Shown piece after piece: positions 1 through 12,000 of a DNA stretch of 64,000 nt. Position 1 is the stretch's first letter. The number at the start of each line of letters is the position of its first letter. The notes under the pieces are model-generated. The model had not been told where the DNA came from and made no database searches. It was given only the letters and a program-made list of their open reading frames with translations. The DNA is from Golubevia sp. BC0850. Its lineage: Eukaryota; Basidiomycota; Exobasidiomycetes; Golubeviales; Golubeviaceae. The stretch is from contig JAAVVG010000013.1 of assembly GCA_012976225.1 (NCBI GenBank), positions 712,670 to 776,669 on the forward strand. Direction: 5' to 3'. Made by a program: the position numbers and the translations under genes.

Positions 1-1
1 C

Positions 2-659
2 GAATCTCTCGGATACGTCCTAATGTACTTCCTCCGTGGATCTCTCCCATGGCAAGGTCTCAAAGCCGCTACCAAGAAGCAAAAGTACGACCGTATTATG
101 GAAAAGAAGATGACAACTCCGACTGAACTTCTGTGCCGTGGTTTCCCATCTGAGATGGCCATCTACCTCAACTGCTGTCGTTCTCTACGTTTCGACGACA
201 AGCCAGATTACTCTTATCTTAGAAAATTGTTCAGAGATCTTTTCGTTAGAGAAGGTTTCCAATACGATTACATCTTTGATTGGTCTGTTCAACAACGTTC
301 AGCTGAAGAACAAAAGATCATCGCTGCTGCTAAACAATCTCAAAACAACTCTGCTCAACCTTTACCAAGAAGAAAGGTCTTGGCTCAAGATGAAGAGGGA
401 GAAGGTGCTGGAGTTAGTGGAATGGATACTACTAGAGGAGCTCATGGAACTGAAAGGGTGTGAGTCAATTCTAGAATCCGAGAAAGTTTTCACTGGAAAA
501 GGCGTGAGAACTTTTCGAGGGGGGAGTGAAAGGTTGAGTGAGATCTGACGTTTCATACTGACCTTTGCTTCGTATTCCTCGCTTCCTGTCTCCAATCTTC
601 CCAGCAACGCTTCTAAGGAACGTTCGTCTCGCAGACTGAACCACGAACCAACTTACTAG
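2..659 (+). CDS. Casein kinase 1 delta/epsilon (Hrr25/Hhp1-like), 3' part
   Basis: C-terminal part of a Ser/Thr kinase of the CK1 delta/epsilon type, which acts in DNA repair, vesicle transport and ribosome maturation. The window opens inside the C-lobe: the frame starts with [18 protein letters not shown], then [20 protein letters not shown] and YDYIFDW, all diagnostic of CK1 delta. ATP-binding and catalytic residues lie upstream of the window. The unspliced frame stops at 461-463. A GTGAGT donor at 460 joined to an AG ending at 604, with a CTGAC branch-like site at 558, gives a short basic tail (exons 2-459 and 605-659) ending at TAG 657-659. The splice is inferred from phase. Family identity is firm; the last exon is likely. 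Confidence 0.9.
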
Positions 660-2910
660 ATCAAGTTTCAACAATGGTATTCCATTGAAGTGGCTCAATC
701 TCAAATTGGTTTCTTTCTAGCCCGCAGTTTCTCGTAGTTGGTTTTTATGAGGTGGGAGGAGTGGAGAATTCCAAAGGGAGGATTTTTGCAAAGGTTTAAA
801 CAAGAAAGATAAGGACGTTATTTAGCTCTCGGCTGGAGTGGTTGAGTTGGGAGAGCTTAAGTGAAGATTTAGGGAGGAACGAATTAGAAGAGACTAAGAG
901 GGAGTTGTCGAATCAAAGCATAAAACGGAGACCGTTCAACCGTCTTTCTTCCAACGATCTCTCATCCTAGTCTTTTTTAACTTCCAATTCCAAAGTGGCT
1001 ACAGAAGAGCAGACGTTCAAAAGAAGAAGGAAGCCCAATCAAACAAACAAAGAGAGAGAAACCAGAAGTAGTAGCAATCGTTATCCCTGTAGACAGGAGG
1101 GCTTGGTTGGAAAAGACAACCCTGGCATCTATTCATGGAGATGCTCTGGGCAGGTCGAATTCGCTACTATTATCTCAGACGGTTACTCTTTTACTCTTTT
1201 TAATTTCTTTCTTTTGTAAATGTTCTATTTTTCTTTGGTGGTTTAGGAGGGAGAGGGCGAAAGCGGTTGTCGAAAGAGATGAGAAAGGAGGAGGCTTGAA
1301 GAACAAGTTCAACTCTCGAAGAGAGATCGGAAAGTGGGATCGATCCGAGTTGCTAGGTTTCGGCTTCTCAGAAATTGAAGCGTCTTGGATCATCAAGACA
1401 TTTAAACCTGCTCCTCTGTTCAGAATTCTTCAACTTACTTACAACTTCGAAACCTCGACTCTTACCCTCATCGACCTCGATTCGATCAAACCAATTCCAC
1501 AACTCCTTCCCTACAAAACACGCCATCACTTCTCTTTCAGAATCTTCAAAAAAAGTCACGAAATCCTTCAACGACCCAAGACACGAAATCTCAAACTCTT
1601 GCCTATGAGCAACCCCCCACCAAACTCTTTCTCACCTCTCAATCCTAAAATCTCAAGTTCTCGATCTTCCGACTCGAAAGGGTTGGAAGTCGAAAGTTGA
1701 AATCACCATCTCCATCATCCTCACACCCTTCAAACGAGCCCCCTCCCAACTCAAGACTCAAGCTCTTTAGATCCAACCATTATAAAATCAACAAAACCCA
1801 TTAAATTACAACCGTTCGAAATCCCTAATTCATGGAGAGGTAGCAGGGAAGATGGTGGACGGGAGGCAAGAAGGGAATGGAGGGACCATCTTCAAATCTA
1901 TCAGTTCGTTCAAGCTTCAAAATCATTCCAAGTACATTAAGATCAATCTCAGCTAGTCTGAAGCTCTTCCTGCCTATTCTTCTGAAGATTCTCACTTGGT
2001 AGCTCGATCCCAAGTTCAAGTTCCCGAGAGCTGAGGATGCCCGGTTGGAGATGACTGATGGAATTCAGCTTGTGCAAATACCGGAAGGCTTGAAGATGAG
2101 GATCGCTGTCAAGTAGAAGTGGGATGTTAGGAAGTCGAAGAAGACCAAAGAGAGGCAACTCCTCCAACCGTTCTCCGTCAAGGGGTCTCCAAGTTCGGTC
2201 TCTCCTCCAACTCTTCAACTTCAACGTCAAGCCGTACAAACTCCTCAATCTCAATCCTGAAACCCCAAGCCCCATGCTCAGCTTCCTCTCCGTCCCCCCA
2301 CCTCTCACTCTCCCCGTGATTCCACCAAGTCTGTCTTTACTCGTCAACGCATCACTCTCCCCTCCCCCCACAAGTTTGCAACCATACGCAGTTTCCCATC
2401 GTAAAAGCTCTTAGCTTTAGATATCTCTTCCCAAGCCTCCCTCTCACGCATTTTGTTTTTCGATTTCCCCCTTCTCAAACGCAACACCCAATTTTAACAT
2501 CAACACACGGTCTTCCCCCCCCCCCTTTCTGCAAACTTACACCCCGATTCATTGTCTCGTCTCTTTTAGTTTCGTTTCCCTCTACTACGTTCGCTGTTTC
2601 TTCGTCCCTTTCAATATATAATTTGTTTCTTCCATCGAGTTTGAAGATGAGTGAGAGTCGGAGAGGAGATGGAGAGGGAGGTCTCTCTCTCTCTCTTTCC
2701 ACGTTTTGAAGTCGGTTTTCAGATTGTTTATGATTCTGAATAGGAAACTATTGAATTATCCTGTCAGCAAAAAGCCGATACAAAGGCGAGAAAAGGTCCT
2801 CGCGAGTAGCGATCACTGCCGCGTAATAATAAGGCTTTGGTGGTGGAGCTTTGAGGGTCTCTCCCTTCTCTCCCTTCTCAATCTTATCAACCCAGTCTTA
2901 CTCTCTTAAT
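660..2910. other. Intergenic region, no recognisable gene
   Basis: This 2.25 kb stretch lies between the kinase and RPN5. It contains open frames on both strands (for example plus 1107-1700 and minus 1949-2371), but their translations are low-complexity and resemble no family I know. It also has a run of C at about 2515-2525 and a CT repeat near 2683-2698. It probably holds the kinase 3' UTR and the RPN5 promoter and leader. An unrecognised gene or non-coding RNA cannot be excluded. Confidence 0.4.
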
Positions 2911-5900
2911 ATGAGCGCTCAAACAGAGAAGAAGCAAGAAGCAGATCTTTCACCAGAAGTTGATTCCCTTTTACCTCAAGCTCATACTTTAGCAAAGGTT
3001 AGTTCACTCGATAAGGTCTACCTGAAACTCTCTATCATCTCATCAGACTCATCATCTCATCCCTCTCTCCTCTTTCCCCCTCCTTTTGCTTCCTGTTTGG
3101 TAATTGAATTAGTCTGGTCAATTACTGGAAGCCTTAGAGAAGATTGCTACTTTGGAGAAGAAAGCTCGTAATGTAAGTTCAACCTCAACCTCTTCTCGCT
3201 TCCATTGGATTGGTTTCCTATTTAACATCAACAACTTCCTAATCAAGATTGGGACACTTCGAGATCAACTTAGTTCCATCCTAATTCAAAGCTGCCAACT
3301 GCGAGCATCGGGCTTCAGAAAGGCCTGAGAAGATAAGATCTCGCTTTAGGAAGGAACAGCTAAGGTTCAAGAAGCGTCTCTTGGAGTGAGGGAGCTCTTC
3401 TTGTAAGCTAAGCAATACTGAGCGACTATCTTAGAGGCTGCTGTCTCTACTCGAGAGGGAGGTAGAGTGTCTTTCACGGGAAGGAGAAGAGCTGAGTTCA
3501 AGCTGACGCTGCGATCGAGGAAGGACACTCTTTCTTGAGAGTCGAGAGGCGATTGCAGTGATCAGCTTGACAAGATCTTGTTCAAATCAGGATTCAGAAC
3601 TTGCTCTTCCATAGGTGTAATGAGAATCAGAGGTGGACTTGAGGAGAGCCTGGGGAGACAAAGTGGTGGATTGGCCGAAAGGGAGAGAGGCGGAGAAGGT
3701 GTGGCCAAGAGGAGATCGAGGAGAGACATGATTGATAGGAAGTCCATCCCTTTACTGGTAGCAGAGATAGAAAATAGCAGATAACGGATCGGAATAGGGG
3801 TTCTCGAGCTTCAGTGCCTTCTAGGCTTCACCCTCTTCGATCAAGCACGCTCATTCACAAGATTAGGACAGGATATGGAAGCTAGAGCTTGGAGTGGACA
3901 CCTGTCTTTTTGTCTTTGGGACTAGAGACAGGGGAGGAAGAAGAGCAGATGCTTTCCTTCCTCTCTTATTACTTCCTCACGCTTCAGAACCTCGTTACAA
4001 GAAGCCTACAGGATCACAGAACTTAAAAACCCTTCCAGAAACACCAGTCCAATCAAATGGAGGCTAGAGGTCCAGCTTCCGAATCTTTTGAGAAGTGCTC
4101 TATATTTCTCTTCTTTCCCATCATTGCGTCTAATCTTTTTCTCGTGCCTTCTACTTTCCCTTCCCTTTTTAATTTCCTTTCTAGGCCGCCGATCTAGCCT
4201 CAACAACTCGACTACTCCTGTTCTCGCTCTCCTTAATCAGAGAAACACCATCTCCAGAAAAATGCGATTGGAATTTAATGTGCGAAACAATAGTTTCACT
4301 TTCCAAGAAACATGGTCAATTAAAGCAAGCAATTACAAGAATGGTTCAACAAGCATTCTTGTATCTTCATGAACCTGGTTGGAATCCAAATCCTGTAAAA
4401 CCAAAAGCTGATGTCGATGTTGACATGACTGCTGCTGAAGATGAGGAGAAAAAGAAGAAAGAAGAAGAAGAGAAAAAGAAGGAGGTGCCAAAGGAAGGGG
4501 AAAAGAAAGTTAAGAAATTAATTGGTCAGGGTAAAAAACATCAACCAACGGAAAAAGAAATTGAAGAAGAAGAAAAGAAAATGATGGAAGAAAGACAAGG
4601 GAAGGAAAGTGTTGAGATCACTAGATTGAATGAAGAAGCTAGAAAAATTGGTAATACCGGTTTAAACGAGGAAATGAAATTGAAACTGATTGAATGTTTG
4701 AGGAATGTTACTGAGGGGAAGGTGAGTAGAGCTTTGCATATCGATGATCAGAAGATGGAAAGAAAAGTCAAGGTTTGCTGACACTCTCACCCTTTCCTTT
4801 TCGTTGATTTCTGTAGATCTTCGTTGAAGTGGAAAGAGCCAGAGTCACCAAACTTCTTTCAGAATTGCTCTGTGCTAAAGGTGAAGTCTCGAAAGCAGCT
4901 GATTTATTACTTGAATTAGCAGTCGAAACTTTCGGTTCAATGTCTAGAAGAGAGAAGACGGAATTCATCGTTGAACAAATGAGATTGAATGCTGAAAGAG
5001 AAGATTGGAATAGAGTGGCTATTGTAGCTAAGAAGGTTAATGAAAGGTTCTTTAAGGAGGATGGTCAGGAGGTGAGTTCTGCTTCGTTTCTTCTTGAGGT
5101 TCTAGAAGCCAATCGCTGACCTCATTTTCTTGATCTGTAACGTAACAGGATCTCAAACTACTCTATTACGACCTAATGATTCGTTACGCTCTCAAACAAG
5201 CCAAGTATTTAGATGTTTGCAAATATCACAGAGAAATCTATGAGACGCCTATCATCAAGAACGATTCAATTAAGAGTAAGGAAGTCCTCAGAAACGTAGT
5301 TGTTTTCTGTGTTCTGGCTCCTTATGACAATGAGCAGAATGATATGATGCACAGGATTGAAAGTGAAGGTGAAGTTGAGAAGGAGGGAACTGGTGAACAT
5401 AAGTGAGTTTTTCTGGTGCTTTAGAGTAAAGAGAAGCAACTTCTTCTCTGCTGACCTCAAGCTCGTTTCTTTAAAAAAAATTTATGCGAATCGTAGGAAT
5501 TTGCTCAAATGTTTCACTACCTTGGAACTCATGAGATGGCCTGGAATCGAATCCCTTTACTCTCCAATTCTAAGAGCCACACCTACTTTTTCAGAATCGA
5601 CTGAAGATGGAAAGAAGAGATGGGAAGAACTTCACAAGAGAGTTGTCGAACATGTGAGTCTTTCGGAATTTCAGCACAATCCTTGCGCAGAAGCTGATCT
5701 TTCTCCTCTTCCTCTCTCTATCCCTTTCAGAACATCCGAGTCATTTCCCTCTACTACACCCGTATCACTCTTCCACGTCTTTCAGAACTTCTAGATCTTC
5801 CATTAGCTTCAGCTGAGTCTTCTCTTGCAGATTTGGTCATCTCAGGAACGGTTTATGCCAAAATCGATAGACCTGCTCAGGTGGTTTCTTTCTCACCAAA

Positions 5901-6033
5901 GACTAATGATTCTGATAAATTGAATGCTTGGAGTGGGGATATGCAGAAACTTTTGGATTACGTTGAAACTACCAGTCATTTGATTCATAGAGAAATGGCG
6001 GTGGTTAAGGCTGGGTTGACGGTAAAGGATTGA
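2911..6033 (+). CDS. RPN5: 26S proteasome regulatory subunit Rpn5 (PSMD12)
   Basis: Non-catalytic lid subunit of the 26S proteasome that scaffolds Rpn11 in degradation of ubiquitinated proteins. Seven exons keep frame: 2911-2997, 3113-3172, 4185-4721, 4817-5071, 5149-5402, 5497-5653, 5731-6033, giving about 550 aa. Family blocks read across junctions: GQLKQAITRMVQQA, LRNVTEGK joined to IFVEVERARVTK, LAPYDNEQND, FTTLELMRW, RVVEH joined to NIRVISLYYTRI, then the PCI-domain end with FSPKTNDSDKLNAW. The protein is about 100 residues longer than human PSMD12, largely because of a Lys/Glu-rich insert after residue 110. The donor at 4722 was preferred over 4773 because it matches the conserved protein. 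Intron 2 (3173-4184) is about 1 kb, against 75-115 nt for the others. Confidence 0.93.
3173..4184 (+). other. Unusually long intron of RPN5 (1012 nt)
   Basis: The donor GTAAGT at 3173 and the acceptor TTTCTAG ending at 4184 join two exons that are continuous in Rpn5 (LEKKARN to AADLASTTR). The interior is rich in GAGA-type purine stretches and has no long coding frame, transposase or reverse transcriptase. Its length is about ten times that of the neighbouring introns. It could hold a degenerate insertion or a non-coding RNA; I see no box C/D or H/ACA pattern I would defend. Confidence 0.75.
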
Positions 6034-6608
6034 GGCAGAATTGGAGATAGGATGAGAAGAGGAGTAGGGAAAAATTGTATCGTATCGATGAAACTCGGGT
6101 TTGAAATCTGATCTTTGAAGTATGATGATTGATTGAATGCTTTGAAGAGATGCTCGAAGAGAAAGTGGGAAGAGAACAGGCACATCAAAATCGACCGTCG
6201 TGCGAGCAGCGCTCATTGCATTGCATTATATTGTGTCCTTACGTTTCCCTATCTTTCATCAAACAGGATCGATGTAGAGCTTCAGGTGTGCAGGTCCCGA
6301 GCTCAACTTAGGCGTTAGAAAATTGATGTCGATTCTGAAAGAGATTACAAAGGCCACGACGAAAGATTAATGAAAAAGAGGATGGATCTCCACTTCCCAG
6401 ATCCTTGGATTGATACTGAGTTCACCAAATCTTCCGCCAAAGATTTGAGCCCTTCTATAGCTGAGTATCCGTAATATAAAGGAATTTCTAGCCTCTCGAG
6501 AGCTTGCATCTTAATTCCATCGACTCGGGAAGGAAGAGAGACGAAAAATTTCTTCGGTCCGTCTTCGATCTTTTCGTTCTCGTTTCCAACAACTCGACTC
6601 AATCATCA
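6034..6608. other. Intergenic: RPN5 3' UTR and PIG-V promoter
   Basis: No gene is recognised in these 575 bases. A minus-strand frame at 6345-6602 translates to a sequence with no family features. The likely content is the RPN5 3' UTR followed by the promoter and leader of the next gene. Confidence 0.5.
6474..6481 (+). promoter_or_regulatory. TATA-like box upstream of the PIG-V gene
   Basis: The motif ATATAAAG lies about 130 bases upstream of the ATG at 6609. Position and sequence fit a TATA box, but this is inference from the motif alone. Confidence 0.3.
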
Positions 6609-8606
6609 ATGGAATCGAACAAAGCTTTATCAAAGCAACACTCGAAAAGGATTCTAAAGTTAACAATCTTCCACAGGATCTTCAGCTACATACTCCTGTT
6701 GGTCTCATCAAACTTTCAAAGACATTTCGACACTTCCTCAACTCTTCAACTTCTAACTTCTCTTCCAACTTCTTCTCCAATCTTAAATCTCTTAGCAATC
6801 CCATTGCTAAGATGGGACGGTCTACATTTCTTAGGAATAGCATCTCCAATACCTTTACCAATCCCACCTTCGACTTCTTCCGAACGAATCTCGATTCCAC
6901 CAAGTTTTGGCTATTCAAGTGAACATTCTCTCGCTTTTCAGAGTGGATTGGAATGGATTTTGAGGTTTGATGGATATGTTTCTAGCTACTTGAATGGGGA
7001 CCAAAAGGTGGAATGGAATGCAATTCATTCTGTTCTTTTAGCTTCTTTGCTGGCTGGTTTGCTTAGCTTGTTGTCTCCTCTTTTGCTTTATCAGTGAGTC
7101 CCTCACTCTCACCATTAATTGTTTCTAGACGTATCTAGGCTTCAAGACAGCATCTCACAGAGATGAGAGGCTGTTCGACTGAAATTACTTCTTCCTTTTC
7201 TTTTTCCCATCAAAGTCTAACTCTCAAGCACACCAATTCCCATCGATTCTCCTTCCTATCTTCATTGATATCCATCCTATCTCCGAGTCCTTCGACCCTG
7301 ATCACTCCCAGTCAAGAGTCTTTCTTCTCTTTCTTTGCTCTCTTAGGGTTCTGCTTCTTAGCTCCATCGAGATCCACACGAAGGGACGGAGCCAGCAACG
7401 CTATCTTTAAAGCCACGATAAGTGGCTTGTCTTTCGGATTCGCAACTTCATTCAGAGCCAATGGAATCTTGTTAGCAGGTTTCATATGGTGGAAATTGGG
7501 TTGGGAAGGAAGTAGCTTCCAAAAGGCGAGTTTCTGTTTCTAGTGTTTCTTCCTTTTGCTTCTGCCTTGTTTGACTAGCCTTTTTAAATTCCTAAGTACT
7601 ATGTCAAGCGATCCTGACTCTCTAAACTACCTTCCGTTCTACCTCCAGGAGACACTCGCAGGTCAGACGTCGAAGAGGTTCTTCAGACTTCTAGCTCTAC
7701 CTCTCCTGACACTCTTAGTCTGGACACCTTTCCTTTCTGGTCAAAGATGGGCATATTCCAGATTCTGTTCTGATAGTTCGTCAAGCCCAAGGCCTTGGTG
7801 TGACAGCTCCTTTCCGAGTGTTTATACCTTTGCTCAAGATCACTATTGGTGAGTTCCCCTTCAGATCTGCCAGACAAACTTATATGATTCAAGACTTTAT
7901 GAAAAACTAACAATTGTTGCGATTTATATCTCTTAACTGTCGTCACAGGAACGTAGGACTCTTTCGATATTGGGAATTGTCTCAACTTCCAAACTTCCTT
8001 TTGGCCTCTCCCGTTCTTTTCTTAGCCGGATTAAGTTGTTGGAACTTCTACTCTTCGAATTTTGGAGGAATTCTGATTAATACTCTTCTACCTTTATCTC
8101 AAAGCAATTCCTCTTCAAAACAAAGTCACAGCAGAGATTCCAATTCCACTTCAGACGAGGATGAAAAGTCAGAAACCGGCACCACAACTTCTCCTGCTCT
8201 CACTCCTTCATCCACTTCCTTACGAAATAGAAACACACCTTCAACTACTCAAGGCTCAACGAAAGGAACGAATTCTCTCCTCTATCTACCTCGATCTCCG
8301 AGTTCTCAAGAAGTTCTCTCCTTCAATTCTAGCCCCACTCTTCTTCCACACATCCACTTCACTCTCCTAAGTCTCTTGATTCTAGTCTTCGCAAGTCATA
8401 CTCAGATAGCACTGAGATTCTCAACTCCAGGTGGACTTCCAGGGGTTTGGTGGGGAGCTGCTTCTCTTTTACTTCGAGAATCGATGGATCGAGAGAAAGC
8501 TGGGAAGAGAGGGCTTGGTTGGAAATCCAATGTTCTGATCGGTTGGTTGGTAGTTTGGAATGTAGTTAGCATAGTTTTGACTGGCGGGTTTTATCCCCCA
8601 GCTTAA
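6609..8606 (+). CDS. GPI18: GPI mannosyltransferase 2 (PIG-V/Gpi18)
   Basis: ER membrane enzyme that adds the second mannose to the GPI-anchor precursor from dolichol-phosphate-mannose. Exons 6609-7093, 7216-7525, 7649-7848 and 7949-8606 encode about 550 aa. PIG-V hallmarks: RWDGLHFLGIA plus GYSSEHSLAFQSG near the N-terminus (lumenal catalytic loop), LSPSPSTLITPSQESFFSFF, FATSFRANG, and FAQDHYW joined to NVGLFRYWELSQLPNFLLASP near the C-terminus. Many hydrophobic segments fit a polytopic protein. A Ser/Thr-rich loop near residues 370-430 is a fungal extra. Intron 1 ends in CATCAAAG, chosen because it restores LYHLTLKH; intron 2 appears to start with GC (AAAG|GCGAGT). An upstream in-frame codon would extend the N-terminus, but the ATG at 6609 is the first convincing start. 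Confidence 0.9.
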
Positions 8607-9034
8607 AGAGAGAGGGCATAGAATTTCAGTGGTGAATGGAATTTGTTATTCCGTTCTGCACTGACCGCACTTTTCGACCTTCTCAGTGTGTGTGTCTTGT
8701 GACCTTGAACTTTGGGGATCTTGTGACCTCTTAGACATGTCGAAATCTGACGGGAAGTTGGAGAATGATCAGTCGAAGGGGGGATTTGCTTTGTCAGCGT
8801 AAGGTCAGCTGAGACTCTGGAGAGGGTGCTGCTGCGACTTAGAAGAGAGAGGTGGAAAGCTGAAGAGAAAAAGCCGTTGCCTTGAAGACCTACCTACCAT
8901 CAATTTCTATAGTGGTCCTAATGACTCTTGATAAAACAAGAGATTAACCCTCAGAACTCAAGAGAATAGAAGGAAACAAGATCTAGTTCAAAGGAAGGAA
9001 GAGGTTAGAGAGAGATACTAGAGAGAGGGAGAGA
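8607..9034. other. Intergenic, no gene seen
   Basis: A 428-base spacer between the stop of the PIG-V gene and the start of the SNF2 gene, both on the plus strand. It is purine-rich toward its 3' end (GAGAGA stretches just before the ATG at 9035), consistent with a leader. No conserved frame is seen. Confidence 0.5.
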
Positions 9035-12000
9035 ATGCAGAATCATCCTCAACCTCAACCCTCAGCTTCAGGTTCCAAGGATGATGGTAACGATCCTTAT
9101 CAGATCATAATGAATGTTTGCAACAGTAGCAGTAACAGTAAGACTGATCAGAGCTTAAAGTTAAGTGGTGGAGGATTAGAATTGATAGATGATCCAACTG
9201 AACTTCTAAGCAAACCTTTACAATCTTATAATTCTGCTTCTTCAAATTCTACTTCAACTTCAAACTCAAATCTCAATTCAAACAAATCCAATCGAACTGC
9301 TCTATCAATTCCGTCTCAACTCCAACGACATCCGAATTCCAATTCCAATTCGGTTCCCAACGCTTATCCTCATTCTTCATCTTCAATTCCATCCACATCC
9401 AATTTCACTGCCGATCTAATTCAAGGCGCTTCTACCTCAAAGGGATCATCCTCTAATCATTCAGTATCGAATGGTGGAAGTAAGGTCAGATGGGCTGGTG
9501 ATCGATGGGTGACTGACAGAGAGGGAGAAGCAGCTGGAATTGGAGCTGGTGAGCAACAAAGAAGACAGAGCAATTCGAATCAGCCACAAGCAAGGAATGC
9601 TTCCACGAATGCAATTCCTGTCATTGGAGGTTCTGGAGCGAGAGTTCCAACTGAGTTGTTAGATCGTCAAGGGAACTTCTCAAGAGAGGGTTATCAAGCT
9701 GCTCTAAATGGAAGTGCTGGTGGCAATAGAGCTTCCTCTTCTTCTACCTCTGCTTCTAACTTTCAAACCAAGAATCAGAATCCAAATCAACAGTTTCAGC
9801 AGCGAAGTCAACCTCAGCAGCGGAATTCTCAATCCTCAAGCTCGAATCCTATCCAATCTCAACAGTCGATCGACCTCACTGAAGATGACTCTGAAGAAGA
9901 GAAGGAAGTTGATTCGGATGAACCTATTCTCGTGGAATCCTCTTCTAGACGACCTCCCAACCCTCCTCCTCAACCTCAACCTCGTCGCAAATTCTCTAAC
10001 TCAGAAGTTAAAGTAGACGAAGCAAGATCCAATGGACCAGTCTGCATTGGAATCATCAACGCCATGATTCTATGTCTATTCGGCCTACCCAACGTTCTGA
10101 CTTACGTTGGAAATCGAGAGTCAATCCCTCCTGACGACCCAAGTTTCCATCGATCGAATTGGCCAGGAGTCTCTCATTTCTGGTCTTCAAGTGGCTATCG
10201 ACCTGTTCTTCTAGCTCTAAGTGATGTACCTCCTTCTCGTCAAGCGACAGCACACAATGGAAACGTGAATAGAGAAGCAGGTCAAATCAGAGTCAGTCCA
10301 GTTTTAAGTCCAATGGCTAACGCTCAATCTATGATAGCAAATGGTCAAGCTCAAAGAGGTCAACCTTCTCCTGGTCCAAGGATTCTGCCATCTTTCGGGG
10401 TTTTGGCTGAGAAGTTTGGTTGGGCTTTGGATCCTTTACTGAGAAGTGGAATGATTAAATGTGAAGCTAGATGTACTATGGCTCCAGTTTCTGCTAAGAA
10501 TTCTATTAACATGCATCCGTTAGAACTTTTGGTTTTCACTACCAGACCTTCAGTACCTTACATTTCAGAACAATTAGGAAGAGTTGGAATCAGGTTAGAG
10601 CATCCAGTCCATCAATATCATCCTCAAGATTATCCTGGTTTCCCAGAATATGCAAATCCTCATGGTTCTAATGCTACTGCTGCTTTCAGACTTTTCAACG
10701 TTTCTCAACCTCAACTTTATAGACCTGGAGTTGGAGGTTATACTGGAACTGTAATCCAATCCAAACCTATGACTGAAGAGGAAAAGAAAAGACAGGTGGA
10801 ATCAGTTTATTTCAATTTGAAGAGTGGAACTGATTTGGAATTGAAAGATCAAAGTGAATTGATTACTACTCCTTTATTCGATCATCAAAGACAAGCTCTG
10901 ACTTTCCTTTTGGAAAGAGAAAGAGAAAGATCTTTTGATGAAGTCGATAGAGAAGCTGCTAAGGAATTTAGCACTGCCTCAATTATCAAATCTGACAAAG
11001 CTAAAGGGAAACAGAAAGCTCCGCCTGAGAATTTAGACGCTGATGGAATCATCTCTCTTTGGAAGCCTATCAGATTATCGAATGGAAAGATCAAATCTTA
11101 TTTGAACGTGGTTACTCAGACGGAATACAATGAACAACCTGTTTTATGTCGAGGTGCTCTTTTAGCCGATGATATGGGACTGGGAAAAACAATCACTGTG
11201 ATAGCTCTTATAGCTGCTACTCAGAAAGAATGTAAAGAGTTCGAAAGAGGAAAGATTGAACCTCCTCCTCCTGAGGAAATCGAAGATGACGATGATGATG
11301 AAGTTCAAGAGATCAAGCGGCCGGAAGATTTCGCAGCTGGACTCTTTGGAGCTCCTCAATCGAAGAAGTCCAAGACGAGTTCTGGGAAGGTAGGTGGGAA
11401 GAGACAGGCGAAGAGGAAGGATGAAGAAAGGTTGAGGCGGAAAAATCTGGAAGTCAGGAGTCGAGCAACTTTGATTGTTGCTCCACTTTCGGTGGTCTCG
11501 AATTGGGTGAGTCGTAGGAATCAGAGAGGAAGAGGCTTGTGAATGTAAACTTTGGTGCTCATCCAGAACAACCCCTATTTTGTTTTTTTCTCCTTTCATT
11601 CTCTTAGGAGGAACAATTCAAAGAGCATTGGACCAGCAAACATTCACCTTCGATTCTTATTTATCATGGACCGAGCAGACCTGCTTCAGTCGAATTCATC
11701 GCCAACCACGACGTTGTCATCTCAACCTACTCAACTATCGGAACCGAATTCTCCAACCAACAAGCCTGGACTCAACAAGACAGTGATTCTGAATCAGTAG
11801 AAGAACTAGAAGATCCGGACATTGTAATGACGGATTCTTTCGGAAACACAATCAGGTCATCTCAAGCTCCAAGTGCTGCTAAACTCAAGAAGGCTGAAGC
11901 TAAGAAGAAGAGAAAGAGGAAATTCGCTGCTGGTAAAGCTCATCATAACCCTCTTCAAAGAATCGAATGGTTCAGAGTGGTTCTTGATGAAGCTCATATC

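Noticed and set aside
1949-2371. 140-aa minus frame upstream of RPN5
   Set aside because: The translation is low-complexity and matches no family; there is no supporting splice structure.
4722-4772. Alternative RPN5 donor at 4773
   Set aside because: It would insert residues between VTEGK and IFVEVERARV, which are adjacent in the family; the GTGAGT at 4722 fits better.
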